From: an uncultured Bacteroidia bacterium
Lineage (GTDB): Bacteria; Bacteroidota; Bacteroidia; Bacteroidales; ML635J-15
Direction: 5' to 3'
NCBI GenBank assembly: GCA_902776565.1
Contig: CACYQN010000023.1
Coordinates: 1-40,132 of the forward strand
Length of the DNA stretch: 40,132 bases
Below the pieces are notes generated by a model. The model was not told the origin of the DNA. It made no database searches and saw nothing but the letters and a program-made list of their open reading frames with translations. Shown piece by piece: positions 31,364-39,657 of this stretch. Each line of letters starts with the position of its first letter. Within the stretch, counting starts at the first letter, position 1. The position numbers were made by a program, and so were the translations under genes.

Positions 31364-32616
31364 TACAAATTCAATATTATTTCTGCAAAATTAGAATAAT
31401 TACTTGCTGCATCATAATTTCTTTTCCATGTATTATAAGCTTCATACCTAAACTCTTCTTGCGCCACCAACGAAGAATTTAAATATTTATCTATTATTTC
31501 TGCAACTTTTTTAGGGTCAAAATCAACATCAATTAAATATCCATTTTTCTCGTTCACTATTTCTGAAGTACCGCCAACATCGGTGGCCACAACAGGGATT
31601 CCCGCCGACATTGCTTCCATAATGCTTACTGGTATCCCCTCCGTAGAACTCACATTAAAAAACATATCTATATAATTATTCGAATAAAAATCAAGTATGA
31701 TATTATTAGGAACCAAACCTTTAAATTCATAATTTAGGTTAGGAATCTTATCTTCAATAGTTTTTTTTACCAAATCTTCCGACTCTTTATATCCCCATCC
31801 GAAATGAATCCATTTTATATTTGAAGTCTTCATTTGTGAAAAAATTTCAGCTAATAGATGAACTCTTTTTATCGCGTTAAAATGGCTACAACTACAAAAC
31901 AAATACTCATTTTTATTTTCTATCTTAAGCTTAGGCAATCTACCATTCATTTTTCCCAATCGAGATACACGAACTCTATCATCTATATTTCTTCCAAGAT
32001 AAGTTTCAAAATATTTCTTCCCTAATTCTGATATAGTAAAAGTTCGTGATAGGTTTTGAATAATATAATTTTTAAATGAAAGATATGAATAATTATTTCT
32101 ATCAGCAAAATTGTCCCAGCCGTGCGCCCTTGCAACACACTTCAAGTTTTGGCTCTTCCCTCTCAACATAGCCAGTGCCAACGCCTTGTAGTCGTGCCAG
32201 TAGGAATAGAATACACAGTCTGCCATATCAATATTTTTTGCCTTACACAACGCCATAAGTTCCTTTTTAAGGTTCGTTGCCCTATGCATATCGACATACA
32301 TTATCTTGAATGCACTCAACCAATATTTCAACGGCAATTTCTTCAACGCAAAGAAAAATTCGGCAATGAACATCGGTGTAAAAATCCGAAAAATGGATTT
32401 CAATTTGCCTGCTTCAAATTTTTGCCGAGAGAACGAAACCACTTCGGCATTATCGGGAACAAACCTATTAAGATTTTTGCCTGTATCTGCCGATGCCGTA
32501 TAGATAAGCACCTTATCAAACTTTGGAGCAATTACACGCATCTCATCATCGATGAAAAATTCGCCTGCTGAAAGCGGATAACTATCGCAAAGAAGTATAA
32601 GAGTCTTCCTACTCAT
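31363..32616 (-). CDS. Glycosyltransferase family 4
   Basis: 417 residues, GT-B fold. The N-terminal domain opens MSRKTLILLCDSYPLSAGEF; FYSYWHDYKALALAML and CVARAHGWDNFADR are of the sort seen in colanic-acid-type GT4 enzymes. The C-terminal donor domain has YLFCSCSHFNAIKRVHLLAE, WIHFGWGYKESEDL and the EX7E motif in SSTEGIPVSIMEAMSAGIPV. A promoter match lies 290 bp upstream (32906-32934), so this gene may start a transcription unit that continues to the membrane proteins. Confidence 0.87.
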   Translation of the reverse strand: MSRKTLILLCDSYPLSAGEFFIDDEMRVIAPKFDKVLIYTASADTGKNLNRFVPDNAEVVSFSRQKFEAGKLKSIFRIFTPMFIAEFFFALKKLPLKYWLSAFKIMYVDMHRATNLKKELMALCKAKNIDMADCVFYSYWHDYKALALAMLRGKSQNLKCVARAHGWDNFADRNNYSYLSFKNYIIQNLSRTFTISELGKKYFETYLGRNIDDRVRVSRLGKMNGRLPKLKIENKNEYLFCSCSHFNAIKRVHLLAEIFSQMKTSNIKWIHFGWGYKESEDLVKKTIEDKIPNLNYEFKGLVPNNIILDFYSNNYIDMFFNVSSTEGIPVSIMEAMSAGIPVVATDVGGTSEIVNEKNGYLIDVDFDPKKVAEIIDKYLNSSLVAQEEFRYEAYNTWKRNYDAASNYSNFAEIILNL

Positions 32617-33060
32617 AAAGCGACACCTTTCCTTTTTAACTTCGTCATAAACAATTCATACTGAATACATTCCATAAACAAATTTCAAAATTCTCAATTC
32701 TTTGCGAATAAATTCTCAATTCATAGGACAAAAATATGAATAATAATGGGAATACCAAACAACAAGTTGGTTTTCTATTAAATATAAACTCAAGAAATAT
32801 GCTACGCTAACGGTAGTTATTGAATCCGAGAAATGATGTGTCTGGTTGTCGTTTGAGAGCAGGAAGAAATTTTTCGTGCCTTCTCCATCGTTCCAAAATT
32901 TTCCGCAAATATAATCGTTTAAATAATTCTACAACATATTTTGACGTAATTTATCACATAACATGTGAGATTTTACGCCAATTTTAAGTATCGCAACTAA
33001 ACAAAACTATTATTACACTCCTACGCTTAGACACTTACAAACAACACACCACAATTCAAT
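32617..33060. other. Intergenic region with candidate promoter
   Basis: 444 bp without a supportable gene. Minus-strand TTG (32934-32932), 18 bp, TATATTTG (32913-32906) is a promoter match that could serve the genes from 32616 on. No repeat or remnant was recognised in the rest. Confidence 0.45.
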
Positions 33061-34133
33061 TTATTTCTCGAATCGTTTCTTAATATTTAAGAAAAATCTC
33101 TCGTACGATATGAACGACAACCATGCTACGAGCACAGCGCCACCCAAAACAAACATATATAGCAAGAGTGTAGAATACCAATTGTCCGACAATGGCAACA
33201 ATCTGAAAGCGACCAAAAGGACTATCCAATGATACATATAAATACCATACGATATCTTGCCTAGAAATTTCGTAACCTTATTTTCGATATTAATTTTCAG
33301 ATCCGAATTTGTACACATATTCAATATCACCACGGCAAACAACGCCGCCATAAACTCATCGGTAAAATATGAGAATTCCAGATTTGCGCCCCAAAACACA
33401 ACTGCTGCAATCAGACATACGATAAAAAACCACTTGTTATAAAGAAAATTCATCCACTTGCGCGATACTGCACCCTCTCTCTCTATATATATATACATCC
33501 TGCAAGGCAACCTATTCCTAGACAATCGAACTTGCTTCCAAAAAAGAACTTTCGGTTAAAACTGGCAAGGTCGGCGTTATTCCAAAGCCGGACATTCAAG
33601 AAATCAACCGCATGCGGCAAGATTGCGAATCCAACAATTATTAGTAGCAACAGCCAACGCAAATGCTTCCGAGGAACAAGCATTACTATAATAGGGAACA
33701 AAAGATAGAACTGATTCTCGACACCAATCGACCAAATCTGAGGGCTAGTACTCCACCCACATTCGAGAGCGTGCGAGAAATTCGGCATTATTGCCAAGGC
33801 GTACGCAATAGTCTTGCCTGACGGTACAGTCTCAAAAAAGAACGCAGATATCAACAGAACAAGATAATATACTGGCCATATTCTGAATATCCTGCGCAAC
33901 CAGAAGTCTTTGAGTGATATTTTACCATATTGCTCCTTTTCTTTCAACAAAAGATATGTTATAAGGAAGCCCGATATTACAAAAAACAGAATTACTCCAA
34001 TATGCCCGCTCGGCATATACTTAAATGCCGTTGTTCCAAATGCATTTTGCCTGAACAACTCTATATGTCCGATAGCAACGATTATTGCCGCTATCGCCCT
34101 AAATGTATCTAAATTTCTAATATGATTCTTCAT
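33061..34133 (-). pseudogene. Acyltransferase 3 (OafA/WecH-like), out of frame at a dinucleotide tract
   Basis: Two frames together make an acyltransferase-3 protein. The N-terminal part (34133-33483) has NLDTFRAIAAIIVAIGHIEL, GHIGVILFFVISGFLITYLL, FWLRRIFRIWPVYYLVLLIS and WSIGVENQFYLLFPI. The C-terminal part (from about 33495 to 33061) has KFLGKISYGIYMYHWIVLLV. They meet in a (TA)5-(GA)5-like tract at 33475-33495. As written the frame stops at TAG 33485-33483; losing one dinucleotide unit, or gaining two, restores a 356-residue protein reading GCLAGCIYIEREGAVSRKW. The family O-acylates sugars of surface glycans using membrane acyl donors. The tract makes reversible on/off switching the leading explanation. 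Confidence 0.85.
33475..33495. repeat. Dinucleotide tract (CT)5(AT)5A in the acyltransferase gene
   Basis: On the plus strand CTCTCTCTCT is followed by ATATATATATA. It lies exactly where the reading frame of the acyltransferase-3 gene changes, so slipped-strand mispairing could shift the frame. Confidence 0.85.
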
Positions 34134-34139
34134 TTCGAC

Positions 34140-35255
34140 TTATCCATTATACAATTCCAACAACTGGTCAACATATTCCTTTATATCATATTTCTTGGCG
34201 AACTCCTGTGCAAAAGCAGACATCTCATTATATTTATGCTTGTCGTTCCAAATTTCGAGAATCCTATCCGCAAACTGCTCGGCATCCTGCTCGTACACCA
34301 TATAACCATTTTTTCCTTGCACAATCAAGTCACGGTTGCCACGTCCGTCAAGAGTGACAACAGGAAGACCTGCCGCCATGGCTTCGATTATAGTCAAACC
34401 TAAAGCTTCTGAAAGCGAAGAATGAACATAGATGTCCGAATCATGCAAATAATCCTCCACATTGTCAACATTGCCACATAATGAAACAAAATTTTTCAGT
34501 TGATACACCTCAATATTCTGTTCAAGGAAAGCATAATCCCCACCGCCACCAACAATCTTCATCTCAAAATCAATTCCTTTTTCTCTCAAAATCTTGGCGA
34601 CATCCAATAAAAATATCTGGTTCTTGTTTTTGTTCAGAGAACCAACATTAACAAGCCGCAATTTTGTTCCTTGCTGGGGATTGCCATTACCTTTAAATTT
34701 ATCATAGTCAATAGCATTTGGCAACAATTGCACATCGAAATGCTTTGCTGTTTTACGGAAGTAAAGTTCCGTATCGTGAGATATTGCCACGAAAGTTGTT
34801 CCGCCGTTTGCCTTGTAGCACGAAAACAAATAGCGTTTCTCGTAATAATTTGTCAGAAGTTCCTTATTGAACAATGTTCTCAAGCCAAAATTACGGAACT
34901 GCTTCATATTGTCGTGGCAATGCGAAAACCATTTTGCCTGCGGATAATTGCACGAACGCGAAACAATCTCCGCCTCAAACAAATGCGTATGAATTACATC
35001 GGGAGCAAAATCTTCTATCGTCTTCTGCAAAGCATCAATGTTCAGCACATTTTTATGAAATACTGAAAGCTGAACGCTTGCTGGAACAACCTGCCAGTCG
35101 ATATTTTCCGTCAGGAATGGATAAAAATTCTCATCCGAAAAAGTTATCAGTCGCACTTGCACATCGCTGTGTTTCTGCAATTGATTGCAGATATCAAGAC
35201 AAAGCCTTTCGGCACCGCCTTTGTTCAATCTGGGAATTATGTGAAGGATACGCAT
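34140..35255 (-). CDS. Glycosyltransferase family 4
   Basis: 371 residues, GT-B fold. MRILHIIPRLNKGGAERLCL is the typical glycine-rich start; DVIHTHLFEAEIVSR, FVAISHDTELYF and QLLPNAIDYDKFKG follow. The donor domain has LRLVNVGSLNKNKNQIFLLD, MKIVGGGGDYAFLE and the EX7E motif in SEALGLTIIEAMAAGLPVVT. First gene at the 5' edge of the polysaccharide locus; it lies 6 bp before the acyltransferase-3 gene and about 20 bp after the ATPase gene at 35279. Confidence 0.9.
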   Translation of the reverse strand: MRILHIIPRLNKGGAERLCLDICNQLQKHSDVQVRLITFSDENFYPFLTENIDWQVVPASVQLSVFHKNVLNIDALQKTIEDFAPDVIHTHLFEAEIVSRSCNYPQAKWFSHCHDNMKQFRNFGLRTLFNKELLTNYYEKRYLFSCYKANGGTTFVAISHDTELYFRKTAKHFDVQLLPNAIDYDKFKGNGNPQQGTKLRLVNVGSLNKNKNQIFLLDVAKILREKGIDFEMKIVGGGGDYAFLEQNIEVYQLKNFVSLCGNVDNVEDYLHDSDIYVHSSLSEALGLTIIEAMAAGLPVVTLDGRGNRDLIVQGKNGYMVYEQDAEQFADRILEIWNDKHKYNEMSAFAQEFAKKYDIKEYVDQLLELYNG

Positions 35256-35278
35256 TACTCTATTATATTAAATTTCAT

Positions 35279-36619
35279 TTACATATCATTCAGCGTAAGG
35301 CATTTTGTTTCTACTGCATAGTCATAAAATAGACGAGTGCGCAACTTCTCAACTTTTTCCTGAAATTTTTCTGGTTTGAAGTTCTTTCTCTGCCTTTTTA
35401 CCTCGGCAATCAGAACTTTCCTTTCGTTGTAATAGGTTGCAACAATATCCACTTCGTTCTGCTCGTTAGCCTTGTTTGCCTTGCGCGATGTTTCCCACCA
35501 CGACCCTATGCTTTCCACCGGTTCGGTCTGCATAATCTTGTCCTTGAAATAATCCTCAAGTTCCTTGCCCGAATATGTCTCATAATCGTTTGACACAACT
35601 TCACGCAAACGCTCATAATGACCTGTCTGGACAAGATTCTGATTTCGAACAATATATCGAAACCAAAACCTAAGAAAATGGTCTTTTATCTCGTAGCGTA
35701 CCGTCTGCGAACCTTCCTTCGCAAAAATCGGACGCTTCTTTGCTATCACATCATAATCTTCCTCCAGCCTCAAAAGAGTGCCGCCCAGCGTACTCAGTCC
35801 AGTAACCTGTGAAATCCTCGACGGCTCGTTGACACCAGAAGCAATGGCAGACAGAACCGAATAATAGATTCCGTACTTTTTCCCGAACTCCTGTATCAGC
35901 ATCACATTGCCTTCCTCGATGAAGATTGAATTTTCTTCGGTCATCTGGCTTATCATCTTACGAACAGAAACTGATTTCCTGTCCATCAGCAATTCGATAT
36001 ATTTCGGAACACCGCCAGTAAAAGCATAAAGCGCAAGCAAATCATCATTGGTATAGTGCGGATTATAATCTCCAAGTATCTGCTTCATAACATCAACAGA
36101 GAAAGGCTTCACACGCATAATGCAGTTCGCCCTGCCATATAGCGGTTCCTTGCTGTCCTGAAATATCTTATGCATCATAGTATATACCGAACCGCTTACT
36201 ATGAGATTGACATTGGTAATGTCTTTCATACTGTCCCAAATGTTCTGCATATAACTGAAAACGGAAACATTTATCTGATACAATTCCTGGAATTCATCAA
36301 TGACAAGATTGTATTTTCTGTTTTTCCCTATTTCCATGCACATCTGGAACACATCGCTGAAACTACTTATCCCATCTGGCACAAACGCTCCAAGCGATTG
36401 CCTTATAATTTCGGCAAACTGCCGGCACAATTCGGCCTCGTTTGTTCGCGACACAAACCAATAAACCGTAGGTGTATTTTCGCAACTTTTGAGAATGAGT
36501 TTGGTTTTACCAATTCTACGTCTACCAGTAACAACAGTCATCTGAGAATTGACATTAAATGCCATATTCCGCACATTCTCAAGAGTTTCAAGTTCCTTTT
36601 GCCTGTCGTAAAACTTCAT
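35279..36619 (-). CDS. AAA ATPase with DUF234 / PD-(D/E)XK-like C-terminus
   Basis: 446 residues from ATG 36619; the open frame upstream runs through a palindromic repeat and is not expected to be coding. Walker A is TGRRRIGKTK (31-40), Walker B is YNLVIDEFQEL, and a sensor segment is LIVSGSVYTMM. A winged-helix region (SRISQVTGLSTLGGTLLRLE) is followed by the DUF234 end YEIKDHFLRFWFRYI and a nuclease-like NEVDIVATYYNERKVLIAEV (D...E-x-K). Archaeal-ATPase-DUF234 proteins are widespread in prokaryotes; their role is not established. Palindromes lie both between the promoter and the ATG and upstream of the promoter. Confidence 0.86.
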   Translation of the reverse strand: MKFYDRQKELETLENVRNMAFNVNSQMTVVTGRRRIGKTKLILKSCENTPTVYWFVSRTNEAELCRQFAEIIRQSLGAFVPDGISSFSDVFQMCMEIGKNRKYNLVIDEFQELYQINVSVFSYMQNIWDSMKDITNVNLIVSGSVYTMMHKIFQDSKEPLYGRANCIMRVKPFSVDVMKQILGDYNPHYTNDDLLALYAFTGGVPKYIELLMDRKSVSVRKMISQMTEENSIFIEEGNVMLIQEFGKKYGIYYSVLSAIASGVNEPSRISQVTGLSTLGGTLLRLEEDYDVIAKKRPIFAKEGSQTVRYEIKDHFLRFWFRYIVRNQNLVQTGHYERLREVVSNDYETYSGKELEDYFKDKIMQTEPVESIGSWWETSRKANKANEQNEVDIVATYYNERKVLIAEVKRQRKNFKPEKFQEKVEKLRTRLFYDYAVETKCLTLNDM

Positions 36620-36633
36620 AATTCCTTTAAATT

Positions 36634-36660
36634 TAACCACCGCAAAAATAACGGTGGTTA
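36634..36660. repeat. Palindrome TAACCACCG-N9-CGGTGGTTA (copy 1)
   Basis: Perfect 9-bp arms (36634-36642, 36652-36660). It lies between the -7 element (36668-36675) and ATG 36619 of the ATPase gene, so it covers the likely transcription start or 5' leader. A variant of the copies at 36740 and 38121. Confidence 0.85.
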
Positions 36661-36667
36661 TTTTTCG

Positions 36668-36675
36668 CAAAGATA
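36668..36675 (-). promoter_or_regulatory. -7 element (TATCTTTG) of the DUF234 ATPase gene
   Basis: Exact TAnnTTTG match on the minus strand. A TTTG lies at 36702-36699 with a 23-bp spacer, slightly long. Palindrome copies 1 and 2 lie on either side of this promoter. Confidence 0.5.
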
Positions 36676-36739
36676 TAATTTTTATTATTACGATATCAAA
36701 ACTGGAAAATATTTTTCGACAGTAACCTTGCTCCAATTA

Positions 36740-36773
36740 TAACCACCGCTAAAATAACGGCGGTTATTTTTCA
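36740..36773. repeat. 34-bp repeat containing AACCACCG/CGGCGGTT palindrome (copy 2)
   Basis: AACCACCG-N9-CGGCGGTT followed by ATTTTTCA. It is identical over 34 bp, in the same orientation, to 38121-38154. It lies between the end of the ATPase gene at 36798 and the promoter of the ATPase at 35279. Confidence 0.9.
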
Positions 36774-36797
36774 GGAAGACAGAATTGCTAATTATAC

Positions 36798-37964
36798 TCA
36801 AATTTCATTAAGGGCGTACAACAATTCTCCTAAATTTAGGACATCAACATTATCATGCATTTCGTATCTCCTTTCTATAGGAGCAGCAACAAATGTTCTG
36901 TCTGGCCTTATTATATCTAATGTTTTCCAAAAGCCCTGCGTAAGTTGCGGAGCAGTAGAAGCTTTACATTCTATCGCTATGAGTTTGCCATTTTTCTGCA
37001 CAATCAAGTCCATTTCCTCTCCTGTTGCACTTCTGAAAAAAGAAAACTCAGCATTGTTTATTGACGAACATACATTCTCAACAACAAGACCCTCCCAAGA
37101 AGCGCCAAACACAGGATGTCCAAGCAAATCGTTGAATGTCTTTATTTGCAGAAGCTGGTGAAGCAATCCTGTATCACGGACATATATCTTGGGCGATTTT
37201 ACAATTCTTTTCTTAATATTTGCCAAATATGGAGGCAACGAGCGAATCAGATATGTTTGCTCCAACACATCAACATAACGTTTGACTGTTGGGTGTGTGA
37301 TTCCTAACGATTCTCCTATTTTTGAACTATTCAGAAGCTGTCCATGACTATGCGCAATCATTAGCATAAGACGAAGCATTTGCCTCGATGTAATTTGAAA
37401 ACCAAACTGCGGCACATCACGTTCGATATATGTACGAATGAAACTTTCACGCCACAGCGAACTATAATCATCACTTAACGCCAGATAACTATCTGGATAA
37501 CCTCCTCGCAACCAGAATTTATTTATCTCAAAATCATTGCAATCACACAACTCATCATACGTAAAAGGAGTCATGTCTATCAAGCCAATCCTTCCAGCTA
37601 ATGTTTCTGAAGTATTTTGAAGCAATTCGCGAGATGCAGACCCTAACAATATAAATCTTCCATTACGCCTATCCCTATCAATTTCACTTCTAAGCACAGA
37701 GAATAATTCTGGCGTTTGCTGTATCTCGTCCAAGCACACAAGCCTATCGACATTATTCCTAAAAAATAATGATGGCTCGGACATCATTGCGAAATCATCC
37801 CTATTCTGCATATCCAAATATAGCATATTGGGCATCACATTCGCCATCATCCTCATCAATGTACTTTTCCCACATTGTCTTGATCCCAATATTACCACCG
37901 CTGGAAATACATTAAGGTATTCTTTTACAACATCTTGGACTCTTCTTGATATTAATTTTTGCAT
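36798..37964 (-). CDS. AAA ATPase with DUF4143 and PD-(D/E)XK-like C-terminus
   Basis: 388 residues from ATG 37964. Walker A is LGSRQCGKST (26-35), Walker B is LVCLDEIQQTP, a sensor segment is FILLGSASREL. Then MTPFTYDE, RTYIERDVPQFG, a winged helix (SSKIGESLGITHPTVKRYVD), the DUF4143 strand IYVRDTGLLHQLL and nuclease-like GEEMDLIVQKNGKLIAIECK (D...E-x-K). The commonest form of DUF4143 ATPase in Bacteroidetes; function not established. Flanked by identical 34-bp repeats (36740-36773 and 38121-38154), as though it were a cassette. Confidence 0.88.
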   Translation of the reverse strand: MQKLISRRVQDVVKEYLNVFPAVVILGSRQCGKSTLMRMMANVMPNMLYLDMQNRDDFAMMSEPSLFFRNNVDRLVCLDEIQQTPELFSVLRSEIDRDRRNGRFILLGSASRELLQNTSETLAGRIGLIDMTPFTYDELCDCNDFEINKFWLRGGYPDSYLALSDDYSSLWRESFIRTYIERDVPQFGFQITSRQMLRLMLMIAHSHGQLLNSSKIGESLGITHPTVKRYVDVLEQTYLIRSLPPYLANIKKRIVKSPKIYVRDTGLLHQLLQIKTFNDLLGHPVFGASWEGLVVENVCSSINNAEFSFFRSATGEEMDLIVQKNGKLIAIECKASTAPQLTQGFWKTLDIIRPDRTFVAAPIERRYEMHDNVDVLNLGELLYALNEI

Positions 37965-37988
37965 TTTGTAAATCTGATTTTCAATTTG

Positions 37989-37996
37989 CAAAAATA
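37989..37996 (-). promoter_or_regulatory. -7 element (TATTTTTG) of the DUF4143 ATPase gene
   Basis: Minus-strand TATTTTTG matches TAnnTTTG, 24 bp upstream of ATG 37964. No clear -33 match was found. Confidence 0.4.
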
Positions 37997-38120
37997 CAAC
38001 TTAAATCATTATAACACACATATATTAAAAATTATTTTTCTCGCATGGTGTTAATTTTTAATTGGGGCAAAATGACATAGCAAGATTTTTTAACTAAATA
38101 CTCGTATAACATTCCAAATT

Positions 38121-38154
38121 TAACCACCGCTAAAATAACGGCGGTTATTTTTCA
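38121..38154. repeat. 34-bp repeat containing AACCACCG/CGGCGGTT palindrome (copy 3)
   Basis: Identical over 34 bp to 36740-36773 and in the same orientation. It lies 157 bp upstream of the ATPase ATG at 37964 and 44 bp beyond the stop of the next gene. Confidence 0.9.
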
Positions 38155-38198
38155 AAAAGAAACATCTGCTTACAATATTTATTTGGAACAACTTTATA

Positions 38199-39645
38199 CT
38201 ATAATACTTTCCAATCATCGATGCAACGCTTTTCCGTCGAAAAGTTCACCCCTATCTTGAACAATTTGCGAGAATCGGCAACAAACGGACGGGCATAACC
38301 CTTTTCTTCTATTTGTTTCAGAGCAACCTCTGCGCTCTGGTCTATCTTGAACTCAAAGATGTAGATGTAGTCTTTTGTCTGCACAAGCATGTCCATCCTG
38401 CCATCGGTCGTATGACGCTCCACATCGACATAAAAGCCGAGCAATGTGAAAAATACATACATGGCATTGTGGAAATACAACTCCTTGTCGCCCATAAGAG
38501 CATAGTCGCCATTGGCAAAGAAAGAGTCCAGTCTTTGCATAAAACCTTCCGCTTCGCCAGTCCTTACCTCATTGACAAACTTTGAAACATCAAAATTTGA
38601 CCTTCCTGTAGTCTTTGGCATATAATAAGGCTGCAAATACTTTACAAAGCCCTCGCGAACCTCTCTGTTTGGGAAACCGAGAGTATAGAACTTGAATTCA
38701 GTGTCGTAATCCTTTATAGTCAGGTAGCCGATAATTTGCCTTCTGCAATTGATGGACAAGGAAAGTGGGCGTACCGGTCTCGAACCAATAGTCGCGGAAC
38801 TGACAACTCGAAAGTGTATTTAGCAAACCGAATGGATTATAAATTCCAGGAGTGTTCCAGTCGAAGTGGTAGCCGTCGTAATCCAATTTCAGTTGGCCGT
38901 AGCACTCGTCCTTTGTCATGCCATTTACATCAGCCAACTCCGCCACGCTTGCATCAAAATACTCGTGCAGTTCTGCTTCTGTAACCCCGCATATTGCCGA
39001 GTACCTACGGTCGAAAGATATGTCCGTCAGATTATTAAGGTCGCTGAATACGCTAACCTTGCCAAACTTTGTTACACCTGTAAGAAATGCAAAGCGAATA
39101 TATTTATCAGCCGACTTCAGAGCACCATAGAAAGCCTTCAGGATGTTGCGATAATCGTCCTGCAACTGCTTGTTTTCAATAGCCTGCAACAACGGCTTGT
39201 CATATTCATCCACAAGGATGACAACCTGCGAACCAGTCTTCTCGCTTGCCCTCCGTATTACACCCTCGAACCGAGTACCCAGCGAACGCTCGTTCGGGTT
39301 GCTTCCATACAGGTCTTCCCATTCCGACAATGCAAGATTCAACTTGTTGTTCAATGCCTCCGTCGTATTGTACATTTCGGTATTCAAGTCAAGGTGCATA
39401 ACCGGATATTTATGCCATTCCTTTTCCAACTTGCTTATAGCCAAGCCTTCAAACAGTTCCGCCTTCCCATGAAAATAAGCTTCCATAGTGGATATCAGCA
39501 AACTTTTCCCGAATCTACGCGGACGCGACAGAAAGTAATAGCAACCCTCGCTCGCAAGCTTATAGACAAAGGCGGTCTTGTCAATGTACACGAAGCCTTC
39601 CGTCCTTATTTTTTCAAAACTCTGTATGCCAATAGGATACTTCAT
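38199..39645 (-). pseudogene. AAA-ATPase_like / PDDEXK_9 protein, broken by an internal deletion
   Basis: The N-terminal part (39645 to about 38737) holds YPIGIQSFEKIRTEGFVYID, Walker A LSRPRRFGKSLL, VVILVDEYDKPLL (Walker B) and FLTGVTKFGKVSVFSDLNNL. The C-terminal part, in another frame (about 38729-38199), holds GYLTIKDYDTEFKFYTLGFP, YFHNAMYVFFTLLGFYVDVE and the nuclease motif GRMDMLVQTKDYIYIFEFKI. About 35-40 residues that normally lie between HQLQK and SGYLTIKDYD are missing and the frame changes at about 38729-38740. Family function is unknown. Its C-terminal DNA is almost identical to 39690-40132. Confidence 0.85.
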
Positions 39646-39657
39646 CGTTACATTTTA

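Noticed and set aside
36620..36736. N-terminal extension of the DUF234 ATPase
   Set aside because: It reads through the palindrome and promoter; family members begin at the MKFYDRQKEL-type start used here.
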